Shown here in pieces: positions 31,677 to 42,209 of a stretch of DNA of 64,000 bases. Numbering within the stretch: the first letter of the stretch is position 1; every line of letters starts with the position of its first letter. Both the position numbers and the translations under genes were made by a program. The DNA is from Nitzschia sp. DOCU1 (Eukaryota; Bacillariophyta; Bacillariophyceae; Bacillariales; Bacillariaceae): the NCBI GenBank assembly GCA_951394045.1, contig OX595987.1, positions 558,001-622,000 of the forward strand, read 5' to 3'. The notes below the pieces were generated by a model. It saw only the letters and a program-made list of their open reading frames with translations. It ran no database searches and was not told the origin of the DNA.

Positions 31677-33056
31677 TTATAGATCAGCATACTCAAGATC
31701 AGCCAAAGTTAAGGGGCGCCCGAAAATGAGTTCTTCCATCCGATGCCAGGAGCGGTGCCTTCCCATAGCAAGCTCAAAGCCTTTCCGAGCCACCGCTTGG
31801 CGCTCCTCGTCATTCCTTAAATAGTGAAGAGCGCGTTCTTGTAGTTCATCCAAAGTTTTAAAGAAAACAATCGTGTCACCATTGACTAGTCCTTTGGGCG
31901 GGGCAACCATAGCATCATGAAAAACCAGTGCACCACAACATAGACTTTCAAAGAGGCGATAGTGATCTTCCCAGTCATCTTTTTGTGTGACAACTACAAT
32001 CTTGGCCGACAAGAGGGCACGGATGTAGTTGGGGTCCACGGCATTGCGTCCGACGTGTCTTCTTTCCCCTTGTTCGTCAATGGAGGCTACCATAGGGCGG
32101 CCTTTAACTTTAAGTGTCCCATTCCAACTCCGCACCATTTTGCTTACATTGTTTCGTAGCTTGGACTTGCCCTCGCGATACGATACGTTCCACAGGTGCA
32201 AGACGTCAATGGGGCGCTCGACACCAGTATCAAACAGAGCCCCTGCAAGGGTGGCGGTAGAGTTGTCTGATAATCTCAACACTTCCTGCTGCAGCGCATC
32301 AACAATATCGGAGCGAACGGGATAGGGGACATGCAACATACGACCACCAACCGTAGGAAGGTTAGGGCCTATTCGTCCTGGGAGAAGTGTATTGGTGTTG
32401 GAATCGTAGTATCGTCCCTGGACAATAGAACGGACTGCGATGCGTACATGCTTACAATCCCATACTTTGAGCCGTTGGTAGTTTCGAAGCTGGAATCGAA
32501 ATTGATCGGAAAAATCCACAATCAAGACTTTCCAAGACGGGCTAGGATCATGCAGTATGCGGTCTAGGAACGGCCGCTTCAGCTTCGCCACTCGGGCTCC
32601 ATCCACAATCCAAAGATCGGCAGCTTGCGGTTCCCATTCTGGCGCAGCATCCGTGTCATTCGCATCATAAAGGCTGACGACGCCGATGAGCTTCAAAACT
32701 TCTGATCGCATGACTCCATCGTACAGAAAGTGCATGGCTTCTCCAACAAGGGGAGAAATCGTGACGATTCCCACCTTGATTGGCAGCGTGTCCACATCGA
32801 CGTTGACTAGGACTGGATATTTCGAGGGGTTGTAGGCATCAAGACGAGATTTCTTGGCGGGAAAAGTGGCATTCCCGGCGATGAATTCCTCTTCTTGTAC
32901 TGGGAGGACAGCCCCGGCATCGGAGATCGGGAATGTGGATGAGGCTGCTTGGAGGTTGAGCTGGATCTGCGAGACGACGAAAAAGGCGATCGCAATAGCA
33001 GTCACCAGACTTGTCAGGGATCTCCAAAAACGTCGTCGTGTCGTCGTTGTAATCAT
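31677..33056 (-). CDS. Golgi-type glycosyltransferase, type II membrane protein
   Basis: Intronless, 459 residues. A short basic cytoplasmic tail (MITTTTRRRFWRSL) and one membrane anchor (VTAIAIAFFVVSQIQLNL) give type II topology. The lumenal part carries predicted N-glycosylation sequons (NATF, NDTD, NSTA, NVSY, NNVS, NGTL). The C-terminal ~100 residues, DHYRLFESLCCGALVFHDAM, GDTIVFFKTLDELQER and YLRNDEERQAVARKGFELA, fit the glycosyl-transferase group 1_2 / exostosin-like tail that binds the sugar nucleotide. Likely acts on glycoproteins or polysaccharides in the secretory path. Donor and acceptor unknown. Tail-to-tail with the preceding glycosyltransferase, 61 bases apart. Confidence 0.78.
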   Translation of the reverse strand: MITTTTRRRFWRSLTSLVTAIAIAFFVVSQIQLNLQAASSTFPISDAGAVLPVQEEEFIAGNATFPAKKSRLDAYNPSKYPVLVNVDVDTLPIKVGIVTISPLVGEAMHFLYDGVMRSEVLKLIGVVSLYDANDTDAAPEWEPQAADLWIVDGARVAKLKRPFLDRILHDPSPSWKVLIVDFSDQFRFQLRNYQRLKVWDCKHVRIAVRSIVQGRYYDSNTNTLLPGRIGPNLPTVGGRMLHVPYPVRSDIVDALQQEVLRLSDNSTATLAGALFDTGVERPIDVLHLWNVSYREGKSKLRNNVSKMVRSWNGTLKVKGRPMVASIDEQGERRHVGRNAVDPNYIRALLSAKIVVVTQKDDWEDHYRLFESLCCGALVFHDAMVAPPKGLVNGDTIVFFKTLDELQERALHYLRNDEERQAVARKGFELAMGRHRSWHRMEELIFGRPLTLADLEYADL

Positions 33057-33996
33057 TCCGGAGACTTATTGGCGGGGTGACGAGCCAATCCGCGCGCTAG
33101 TTTGGGCAAGCAGCGACCAGCCATCCATAAGAAGATTGTGGCAGACCGTTGAGCGTTACAATTCCTGAAATACCGACGGTTCTATTGCTTCGGTGGCATT
33201 CTTGATTCATCAGCCACTGTTTCGCTACTGTCTGTCTGTCAGTAGCCAGCATTACGAGGAGGAATGCAGCCGATCTTTTGCCTTTTGCGATATACCCCGG
33301 ATTACCAGGTAAGCAATGAAAGTGACCGATAGGTAAGAATGTTGAGGACACGCCGCAGCTAGCGACTTTCGGTCATCGTCGATCGATGGCGGCTGAATGT
33401 TCTGTGTGAGATGGAAAAATGCCCCTCCAACGCAGATTTGGCTCGCGCGCGTTAGTCCCGACCGACTACTTCGACATGTTGTTAGAAGGAGAACGCACAA
33501 ACAATGCTTGCGACTACAGTGTACCTCAGAAACCCTCCACGTGGAATTATTTCTCAGTTTGTCTTTCCTACGAATTTTTTTACTCTCCCAATTCTAAAGA
33601 GAATTTCGCTGGCTTCTGATTGGAGAAGAGAAATTCCACAACACTTTTTAGATATAACAACCAAGCATTTCCATTAAGTAGGGGCGACACGAGCTTAAAT
33701 GAGAATGAGAAATGCTCGGATTTGAATCGTAAGCGTCCACCGCATCAATGCTTTGCTTGCTTCCACTTTTCGTGTGGCTCATGGTCGATCCAAAGGCTTG
33801 TCTGCTTGCTGCTTGCTGCTGGGTTTTTCTTGTGTGGCGGTCGGATGCCCCAGTACAGTACTGGAAGCACGTAAAATCCACTGCACCTCTGGATACAGGT
33901 AGCTTTACGCTGCATCTTCGGTAGCTGGAGAGAGGCAACAGCAGCCTGGGTTTCAAGTAACCCGTCCCATTTTACAAGCACAAGCCCTCCGTCGCC
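33057..33996. promoter_or_regulatory. Divergent region, glycosyltransferase / TBL1-like gene
   Basis: About 940 bases between divergent starts; short frames only, without protein-like composition. No RNA gene or repeat recognised. Confidence 0.45.
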
Positions 33997-36574
33997 ATGT
34001 CGGGCTCTACTGGCAGTGACAAAATGGCTACTGCCACTGATGACAGTAGATCGGACGCAGAAGGCGATGCTCCCAGCACTGGCGAGAGAGGAGGTCAACC
34101 GACTATGTGTCTGACGAGCGATGAAGTAAATTACCTGATTTTTCGGTACGTGCCCCATAGCTGGCATACCTCGGGTTAACATAATGAAACCAGATAGCTA
34201 ACATTCCCCCCCTTCCATTCGTTTATTTTATTCAGGTATTTGCAAGAGTCGGGCTTCGTTCATAGTGCATTCACCTTCGTGTACGAGAGCATGCTGGGGA
34301 GATCAAACATCCGAAACGCAGATAGGTCGATACCACCGGGGGCTTTGATTTCTTTCCTACAAAAGGGGTTACAATATGTGGGGATTGAAGAGAGCCTTAA
34401 TCGGGAAGCAGGAAAAGCAAGAAAGCCCGCAGCAGCATCACCGGAGACATCCAGTTTATCTCTCCTTTCACCCCAAACGATAAACGCCTTAACAAGAGAG
34501 ACTCCACCGATTCAGCTGAACGTCCCCCCAGCAACCGCGGCTGCAGCAGTCCGGGCCAGGTTAGAAGCTGAGGCAAAGTTAGAAGCAGAACGAAAGGCAG
34601 CAGCGGTTCAGGAGGCAGCCGAGCATGCTCTGGCAAACGGAGCCCCTAAGATCACCGGACCTTCAGGCCTACCGGCACAAGCTCCGGTATCGGATCCGCA
34701 TCAACTAGCACGAAACGCGATTGCAAACCAAGCGGCCGCTTTGAATCACCAGTTCGCGGGGGCGGCGGCATTGGATTCTGCAGGAGCGGTGGCTCTCATG
34801 GCGCAGCAACGGAGAGAGGTAGCTGCCCAGATGGCCGCCTTTCAGGAGGAACAACTGCAGCAACAGTTACACTTGCAACAACAACTTCAACAAGAACAGC
34901 ACCTACAACAACAGCTGCAGCGGCATCAGGCACAGTTTGATGTCTCAGGAACGGCCCAAGCAGCCGCTGCGCTAGCATCGGTAGCGGGGCAACTTTCGGG
35001 TTCAAAGCGATCCGCTAGTGGTTCTAAGAAGGGGCCAAAGAAGGGGAAATCCAAGCAGCAAAGACTTGCCGCAGAAGAAATCAACGCTGGCTTTGGTGCT
35101 CTTGGGGAGGCTGTGGCACGGCTGGAAGCTGCTAGTGCGAACGGGCGTGCAGACAAGATTGACTCTCAGGATGCAGATCGAATGGAGGTGGAGGAGAACG
35201 ATCAGCAAGAGAACGCTCCTGCTCATCCAGCCCATGCAGACGATAGGGAGCCTATAAATGGAATCCACGGGCGGGCGATGAATGGAGTAAAGGAGGACGA
35301 GGGCAACCCCCAGGAGAATCAGCACCACCATCGGAAAGAAGGTGGGCCTAGCAAAGGCCCGGATGCAGTTATTGACCGGGAGGACGAGTTAACAAACGCA
35401 AGCCCCGATGAAGTCCTCGAGCTTAAGATGCACTCATCAGAAGTTTTTATGTGTGCCTGGAATCCGGTCTTTACCGATATGATTGCTACTGGAAGTGGCG
35501 ATGCATCGGCGAGAATATGGCAAATGGGTGGAAATACAGCAGCCGATGGTCTCGGGCCAGTACGCCTTTTGCCGCACGGGACGGGCCCACGAGACCGAAA
35601 GAATAAAGATGTTACCACTCTTGAGTGGTCCTCGGATGGTAATCTCTTGGCCACGGGAAGTTACGATGGAGTAGCGAGAGTGTGGAGCAGGAGCGGTGCA
35701 TTAGTACACACTCTTCGGGGACACAAGGGACCTATCTTTTCTCTCAAGTGGAACAAACAGGGAAACTATCTGTTATCTGGAAGTTATGATCAGACAACGA
35801 TTGTGTGGGACGTCTCGGGCAGCACTGGGTTCATAGAGCAACAGTTCGATGACCACCAGGCGCCAGCCCTGGACGTAGATTGGAAGGATGATACCACCTT
35901 TGCCTCGTGTTCCACTGACAAGACCGTGCATATCTGCAAAGTAGGAGTGGCAAGGCCACTGAAGACTTACACGGGGCATACGGATGAAGTCAACGCTGTC
36001 AAGTGGGATCCATCCGGAACTCTTCTTGCCAGTTGCTCTGACGATTGTACGGCCAAAGTTTGGGATGTCAACAGCGACAGAAAGGATCCGATGCAGGATT
36101 TCAAGAGTCATCAGCAAGAGATTTATACTGTGAAATGGTAAGTCCCAACTGTTCGAACTCCTCGGTTACCATGCGTTGTGGCTAACATTGGTTCGTCCAT
36201 GCAGGAGTCCAACTGGTCCTGGTTCAAAGAATCCCGAGAAACAACCCATGCTCGCTACGGCATCTTTTGACGGCTCAGTACGTTTATGGAATGTCATGGA
36301 CGGATCGTGTATCCAAGTGTTTTCGCGTCATCGAGATTCAGTCTACTCGGTCTCCTTTTCGCCGTCCGGAACCTTCTTGGCAAGTGGATCACTGGCGGGC
36401 CAGCTGTACATTTGGAACGTCCAGGAGGGAAAGCATATCAAGAGTTTCAAGGGCAAGGGTGATATATTTGAAGTCGCGTGGAACAAAGAAGAAAGTAGAG
36501 TCGCCGCGTGCTTCTCTTCCAACGTCGTGTGCATCATTGACTTCAACAAGTCGGCTTACTTGGTGGACAACTAA
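33997..36574 (+). CDS. TBL1: TBL1/Ebi-like LisH-WD40 co-repressor subunit
   Basis: Exons 33997-34145, 34236-36137 and 36205-36574, all in phase; 806 residues. The LisH domain spans the first junction (LTSDEVNYLIFR joined to YLQESGFVHSAFTFVYES) and closely matches TBL1. A long Ala/Gln-rich helical linker (residues ~100-290) with QLQQQLHLQQQLQQ and a basic KRSASGSKKGPKKGKSKQQ patch follows, then WD40 repeats from ~430 to the end (HSSEVFMCAWNP, TLRGHKGPIFSLKW, TYTGHTDEVNAVKW and others). In animals TBL1 is a core part of HDAC3-NCoR/SMRT, and the Ebi/SIF2 counterparts work in histone deacetylase complexes. The linker is much longer than in animal TBL1. A nuclear chromatin role is inferred from the family. 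Confidence 0.92.
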
Positions 36575-36740
36575 CGAACGATCGGGATCCTACAGTACGT
36601 TTTGCTTTTGCTACCATATAGAGTTTGATTCAATGCTGTTAGTGAGTAGTGTACAGTATGCTAATTTTGGATACTTCCTAATATGCTGGCAGTGGCCTCT
36701 CAAGTTGAATCACGTGCGGTTGCCCTGGTTGTGGTAGTCG

Positions 36741-37736
36741 CTACTGCCAAAGATATTCGCCCGACCACAGCCAGTGGTAAACATTCAGAGCATCGCGGTG
36801 TTGCTTCATGAGAGCGGACGGCATTCCAAAGTCGCATAACTTCTGGGATGCTTCGGCATTCGGTTTCCCTTTCGGAAAGTGAAAAGTGTTGTTCGGCAGA
36901 TACATCCCTGCATGCAGTAAAGAATCCGTGAGATATTCCTCCGACTTCTCAAAGAACTCGGTCATGTGTTCATTATCAATAACATAAAGAGGAATACCCA
37001 TGGCTGAGCTGGATAGCATGAACTTTTTCGTGGAAGTGTAGATGTCGTTCGTATCATTCACAAATTTTTCAAAGAATGGTTTGTCAATGTCGTTAGAGTA
37101 GTCGCATCGTTCGCAAACACTCCGTGTAACATTGTCCAGATTGTTTGAATGCACATTGCATCGTTGATGAATCGCAGACAGGGTTCTTTCGATCGGCTGT
37201 CGAATCGATATCAAGCCTATGTACCGGTGGTTGCGTTCCGTCGCATCCGAAGTATTGTATCGGCCCTGAAGATAGTTTTGACATGCCTGGACGACTTGCT
37301 GATATTGGTGCGGCCGGACTTCGTAGACTCCCATTCTCTTGGAACAATAAGCTGATACATTTTGCCCGAAATTCGTCTTCATAAATTTGTCGTTGCAACA
37401 CCATTCTTTAGAGTTGTATCGCTCCATCCTATTGAAGATTTGGTATAACGTTGAGGCAAGAAAAGTTCCGCCGGTCTTCTGAATGTGCCAAAACAACACG
37501 TGGCACGAGTCCACCTCAACTAGGCAACGAGAAAACTTTTGAACAAACAGAGTCGGGTCGTGATAATAAAACAGATTCTTCGTTTTCAATAAAGGGTTTG
37601 AGGGCGCTGGTTTGTTCGCTGAAGAGGAAGACATCTTCAACACAATTGAGTCATTGGATAACCAGAGGTCGAAAAGAAGTAAACCAGAAATCAGGCCGCC
37701 AACGACCACAACTGATGCGCGTCTCACAATCCGCAT
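36741..37736 (-). CDS. Type II membrane sulfotransferase-like protein
   Basis: Intronless, 331 residues. An N-terminal anchor (VVVVGGLISGLLLFDLWL) predicts Golgi type II topology. FWHIQKTGGTFLASTLYQIF (~82-101) matches the 5'-PAPS loop of carbohydrate sulfotransferases (xxPKTGGTxL), with glutamine for the common proline, and YIGLISIRQPIERTLSAIHQ (~172-191) matches the 3'-phosphate motif RxPxxRxxS. Several cysteines and NXS/T sites fit a lumenal enzyme. Likely sulfates a glycan; diatoms do make sulfated polysaccharides, but the acceptor is unknown. A decayed copy of its 3' end lies ~0.4 kb upstream of the start, at 38154-38350. Confidence 0.78.
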   Translation of the reverse strand: MRIVRRASVVVVGGLISGLLLFDLWLSNDSIVLKMSSSSANKPAPSNPLLKTKNLFYYHDPTLFVQKFSRCLVEVDSCHVLFWHIQKTGGTFLASTLYQIFNRMERYNSKEWCCNDKFMKTNFGQNVSAYCSKRMGVYEVRPHQYQQVVQACQNYLQGRYNTSDATERNHRYIGLISIRQPIERTLSAIHQRCNVHSNNLDNVTRSVCERCDYSNDIDKPFFEKFVNDTNDIYTSTKKFMLSSSAMGIPLYVIDNEHMTEFFEKSEEYLTDSLLHAGMYLPNNTFHFPKGKPNAEASQKLCDFGMPSALMKQHRDALNVYHWLWSGEYLWQ

Positions 37737-38153
37737 CGTTTCTGGACTATTTGCGTCTAAGCGCAGGGTACAATGCTATGTAGAGAGAGCATCAGAGGAA
37801 ATGATATTGCTCTCGTTCCCCTCAAAACCCAAACACAGCATGAATGCATGAATGATGAAGTCGCTGAATTGATGGCGAAGTTAAGTGTGGGAATGCCCGT
37901 CTCAAAACAAGCGAGAGCCGATAACCGTTATCGTTGAAATCGGACGCAAACGGACGGGACGAACGCTGACGCACCGCGCGCCGCTGCCTACACCGAGCAC
38001 GGCGAGTTCGCTTGGTAGCTGTGTGGCTCTTCTATCTGAAATAAAAATAGAATTACTAGCTAGGGTTCTTCTTTCTATTGCGCGTATGGTACACTAGGTG
38101 CCGGGAAACAGCAATATTTCGGCTCGTGTTGGCGCAGATGGTCGTTCCTTCCA
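37737..38153. other. Intergenic between sulfotransferase and its decayed copy
   Basis: Probable promoter of the membrane sulfotransferase. No coding frame recognised. Confidence 0.4.
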
Positions 38154-38350
38154 TAGATATTCGCCAGACCACAGCCAACGCTAAGCATTTCGAGCATCGC
38201 GATGTTGCTTCATGAGAACGGACGTCATTCCAAAGTCACATAGCGTATGGGATAATATGGCATTCGGTTTCCCTTTCGGGAAATGAAATGGGGCACTCCT
38301 GCGTTGATGCACCCCTGCACGCACTAAAATATCCGTGACATATTCCTCCG
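38154..38350 (-). pseudogene. Partial sulfotransferase copy, 3' end only
   Basis: About 200 bases here align by eye, in the same orientation, with 36750-36950, the C-terminal coding end of the neighbouring membrane sulfotransferase (shared strings include attcggtttccctttcgg and catattcctccga/gatattcctccga). Several indels and substitutions break the frame, and no 5' part, PAPS loop or start is present. It is a degraded tandem duplicate. Confidence 0.85.
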
Positions 38351-38696
38351 ATCTGCTGGCAGCAAATTTGGCAACTGAGAAACGGTCAATGGTTATCTGT
38401 CACTTTGGTTCATCAAAGGCATTTCCCATGGGGTCGGAGCAAGTCGCTTGGGAACCACCTGTTCTTCCGTCTCGATTGTTTAGTTTTGACAAGAAGATAC
38501 GGCTGCTAGCATTGTGTGCTACGGAAGGCATCAAGGAAGCTTTGGCATCGGCAGTAGCGATCCTTTGCACGTACAGGGGCTGTCGAAAGCTTCCCTTCGT
38601 ACTCCTCTATATAGCCAGACAACCACACTCTGGCCAAGCATTTATCGCATATTGTCAATCTTCCTAGGCTTCCTATATAGCTTGTACAAGGAAGCA
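38351..38696. other. Intergenic, nothing recognised
   Basis: A 110-codon plus-strand frame begins in the decayed copy and has no domain; not called. Otherwise nothing seen. Confidence 0.4.
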
Positions 38697-39499
38697 TCAC
38701 TCTGCGCGGCCTTCGGACGCCTCGCCCAACAATCTGGTCACTAGCTCCATCAACAAACGCTGAGATGATTGCCGAAAAAAGACGTGATTATCCCGAATGC
38801 GGTGCACGTTGTCTCCAGTCCACCTTGTTTGATTCGGGCAAAAGGCAAGGTCTTCCGTCCCATGGACGACATGGACCGCCGCGTTAGTAGCACAATCCAC
38901 CTGAAACGCCGGGTCCTTTTGATAGGCAATCGACGCTACCAGTGAAGTGGTCGGTGCAATCAAGAGTGCCCTGGGTCGATCGCCAAATTTGCCTTGTGCC
39001 AATAACTCTGCAATCACCTGTGGACAGAATCGAGCGTCAACCACATGGGGATGAGCCCAAAGAATGTTGAAAGTTGCTACTGCATCACACGTTGACTTAC
39101 GGCTCCTCCCCAGCTAAATCCTATCAGAATGACATTGCCATCGAACTGTCGTGTTGTCTCTAGACAACTCTGTGCCGAGACTTGAATAGATGTTCGAACC
39201 ACTACTGCCGCCAAGAGCCGAAACGAGACTAGCGCCGCAAGTATGGCAATAATGTTCCATGCAATTGTTGTGTGCCTTGCACATGCCAGCCATAACAAGA
39301 TCCCAGTAACACCAAACATGACGAGCACCTTTGGGTGACAACACCAGCTCCCTGGGAATGGTGGCATGGGAAGATCCCGAGGTTCCACAATGACGCATTG
39401 ACGGGCTGTCAGAAGGGGACGAAGATACACCAGTGGTCCAGGCGACCAGCCTCCCACAATCAACACCACGGGACCTGGATTCGATCTCGTTGTCGTCAT
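38697..39499 (-). CDS. Alpha/beta hydrolase with membrane segment
   Basis: Two exons, 39499-39101 and 39017-38697, with an 83-base intron; 239 residues. The nucleophile elbow GFSWGGA (Ser ~129) sits right at the splice junction, which joins it to VIAELLAQGKFG. The acid residue is likely in VVHGTEDLAF and the His in IRDNHVFFRQ, completing a Ser-Asp-His triad. Before the elbow, LVMFGVTGILLWLACARHT and NIIAILAALVSFRLLAAVVV predict two membrane segments where a normal hydrolase would have cap or core strands, so it may be membrane-embedded. An oxyanion-type VLIVGGWSPGPL starts the chain. Substrate unknown. Confidence 0.75.
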
Positions 39500-39950
39500 T
39501 TAAAGCATATCACTTGTGCCAAGCCTTGGGAGAGGAGAGGACGAAACGTTTAACCTTATTATTAGACGACGGGGCCACCACAAAGATTCCGCCATTTTCG
39601 GATTTTTCTCGCGACGCGATCTCAGAGATCGAGAGTCAGAGAGAGGCGAGATCCGTTGGGCATTGGTCTGTCAGCGTCCGTCAAAAATGACTACTTCGAA
39701 TGTTTATTCAACCTGGCTTCTTCCACGCGGAACAATAAAAAATAGGAGGGAATCTTTGTCACGCACACGCACCGCGATCGGATGCAAACAATTTGATGCC
39801 ACCGACCATGATGATCGGATGGTGGTTATCATCTTGACTCCGCACAAGCACTCCGTCCATCCCACGCAAGCAATCTTATTGCAAACGGCCTTGTTCCGAT
39901 TTGATTGTTGTACCTGAGTTCATTAGCAGCGACGAGAGCCCCGCCACACC
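39500..39950. promoter_or_regulatory. Divergent promoter region, hydrolase / LRR protein
   Basis: About 450 bases between divergent starts; no motif recognised. A 133-codon plus-strand frame (39516-39917) has no protein-like features. Confidence 0.4.
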
Positions 39951-42209
39951 ATGTCATCCACTGGGTCAATGTTTCGAACGAAGCAGGACAATCCAACCCT
40001 TCCGACAGGGATCAGGACCGCTATACCACTGTGCTGTCTCTTGATTCGCACCATAACGGCATCCTCGACGGTATCCTTAACGACGCCCCACGTGGAAAAG
40101 CCGTCCCTCGTGGATTTGTCGTTTCTTCATCGCACCAAATCATCACTATTGGCACAAGCCATACTAGACGTCTTGCAACAAGAACATGATAATGTGGATG
40201 TGGATGTTTCGGCATCCTTTGTCGAAAAGAATATTAGCGATTTGACGTGCTTCTTGAACGAAGATGTCATTGTCACTCCTCGCCAATGTGGAATCATTGC
40301 CCAACACAACCAGTTTACAAATCAACAAGCTACGGTGTTATTGGAAGGTATTTTGGGTCCTGAGCTACAAGAAGAAACGATAAAAGAAGAATCAAAGAAG
40401 AGTACTGAAAATTCCAAGAGAAAGAAAAAGAGGCGTAAAAATGAAAATGCCGTTTCCTTGGATGCTAAGGTAGACGACGCGGAAGTCTTGGGAAATGAGA
40501 CTTTGGTGGACAATACGAATGCTACCTCAGCAGCGAGTGGAAACAACGTAACCGCAAGTCAGGAAGCCACAGAAAATTCAACTGAGACTGTTTCCGAAAG
40601 CAATATCACTGCGGTTGCTAATGCATCTGAAAGCAGCAGCAGCGAAGGTGCTCCGCCTCTTAGATCGTTTGCCTATCGGGTTGCTCGGTTGGACCTGGGA
40701 TGGAATGATCTAGGCGGGAGAACCGACACAAAGTCCGCGCGGGACGCCAACAAGGCTTGGCACCAAATACTACAACGTACCATTCAAAGTTGGGATCGAT
40801 GCCCGACAGAGCTACGATTTCCCGTATGCGGCTTGGGTCCCGCTGCTTGTCGGGCCATGGCCAAAGGTCTCATGGCACGATACGAAAAAGTCGCATCAGA
40901 CTCCAAAGTGTTACCACCCCCATTGTCCTTGGTCTTGACACGAAATGAGGCCATTGGTGATCCGGGTGTTGCCGCTCTGTGTGCGGCGATCCGAATCATT
41001 GCCACAAAACACAAAGGATGCACGCTATTGGATAGGTTGGATTTGTCAGGCTGCGGGATTACTGACACGGGAGCGGAAGCCTTGGCAGTCGCCTTGGAGC
41101 AGAATCCTCTGTGTGTTCGGCATTTGGATCTAAGCAGCAATCAGATCACTGATATTGGAGTGGCCGCGTTGGGGCGTGCCCTGGCGATGCGAGAAGGCGA
41201 TCGGTGCGGTAAACTTGAAACATTGGACTTGAGCAACAACAAGGTGGAAAATTCTGCTGCCAAGGCCTTGGCCCTGGCGATGGAACAAGGGGCCGTTGAT
41301 CGTCTGATTCTACGCAGTTGTCATATCTATGCGGATGAGGCCGCTGCCCTGGTCAAGGCTTTGAGAACGTTGGCACTATCCAAGCAAAGACCAAGCCAAG
41401 TACATCTCGATCTTAGTGGTAATCCCCTTGGTATCTTACGCAAGAAGCCAAAGACGGCAGGTGGAAAGTATTCGGCAACTGCTCTGCGCAGCAAAGCTAC
41501 TGCAACGACGGCTGCTTACATGAATTTGATTGGGAAAACAGTCCAAAAGGGACTCAAGGATCTGGGTATCACCGAAGCGGGTGGCCCCGATACCCTTGAA
41601 AGCGACGACGAAGAAGATTCACAAACAAATGAAAAAGACAAAGAGGACGAGGATCCATCCAAGGTGAAATGTGGTGCCCTGGCCATTGCTGACTCATTCT
41701 TCCTAGATGACAATCAAGACGAGGAAGACGATAAGGAGATCACCGAAAGTACACCCGAAAGGACAACCTGCAAGGTTGAGCTGGGCCTTCGACATTGCGC
41801 ATTTGATACACGAGCCTCCGAAGCCCTTGCCGCGGTCCGACAAGAATTACAATCGCCTCCAGCAAACATGGACGTGATCATTGATGTTAGAATGAATAAC
41901 GTTCTCGAGGAGGATACCATTGCAGCACTTCGTGGGGATCCAGCGTTTCAATCTGAGCTCAATGAAATGGCCGAGCGGTATCTAGAAGCCATGGCAGCTC
42001 TTCGGATAGCACGGCAGCGTTCGATGGAGGCCGCCAAAGTGGCTCGCACCAGAATGCGAGCCGAGAAAGATATGGAGGATGCCTGGGGCGCGGATGTACC
42101 CATGGGAGATGAGAATGATTTTGGTGGAGACCTCGGCGACGACGCAGAGGAAGCGTGGGATTCAGATGCTGACTATGACCAAGCCGAAGATGAGGAAGAC
42201 TTCTTTTAG
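39951..42209 (+). CDS. Leucine-rich repeat (RNI-type) protein
   Basis: Intronless, 752 residues. After an N-terminal segment of unclear fold and a Lys-rich, then Thr/Asn/Ser-rich linker (~145-225), LRRs of ribonuclease-inhibitor/NLRC-like type run from ~330 to 500: LDRLDLSGCGITDTGAEALA, VRHLDLSSNQITDIGVAALG, LETLDLSNNKVENSAAKALA and QVHLDLSGNPLGIL. An acidic linker (ESDDEEDSQTNEKDKEDED) follows, then a further LRR-like unit (CKVELGLRHCAFDTRASEAL), an Arg-rich helix and a very acidic C-terminus ending DEEDFF. No kinase or membrane domain. Probably a nuclear or cytosolic protein-protein adaptor; partner unknown. Confidence 0.82.
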   Translation: MSSTGSMFRTKQDNPTLPTGIRTAIPLCCLLIRTITASSTVSLTTPHVEKPSLVDLSFLHRTKSSLLAQAILDVLQQEHDNVDVDVSASFVEKNISDLTCFLNEDVIVTPRQCGIIAQHNQFTNQQATVLLEGILGPELQEETIKEESKKSTENSKRKKKRRKNENAVSLDAKVDDAEVLGNETLVDNTNATSAASGNNVTASQEATENSTETVSESNITAVANASESSSSEGAPPLRSFAYRVARLDLGWNDLGGRTDTKSARDANKAWHQILQRTIQSWDRCPTELRFPVCGLGPAACRAMAKGLMARYEKVASDSKVLPPPLSLVLTRNEAIGDPGVAALCAAIRIIATKHKGCTLLDRLDLSGCGITDTGAEALAVALEQNPLCVRHLDLSSNQITDIGVAALGRALAMREGDRCGKLETLDLSNNKVENSAAKALALAMEQGAVDRLILRSCHIYADEAAALVKALRTLALSKQRPSQVHLDLSGNPLGILRKKPKTAGGKYSATALRSKATATTAAYMNLIGKTVQKGLKDLGITEAGGPDTLESDDEEDSQTNEKDKEDEDPSKVKCGALAIADSFFLDDNQDEEDDKEITESTPERTTCKVELGLRHCAFDTRASEALAAVRQELQSPPANMDVIIDVRMNNVLEEDTIAALRGDPAFQSELNEMAERYLEAMAALRIARQRSMEAAKVARTRMRAEKDMEDAWGADVPMGDENDFGGDLGDDAEEAWDSDADYDQAEDEEDFF

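Noticed and set aside
34840..34925. CAG/CAA repeat in the TBL1-like gene, considered as repeat expansion
   Set aside because: Mixed CAG/CAA/CTT/TTG codons form a regular Gln/Leu coiled-coil-like linker, not a pure unstable repeat.
39516..39917. 133-codon plus-strand frame in the hydrolase/LRR divergent region
   Set aside because: Arg/Asp-rich without structure and overlapping two probable promoters.
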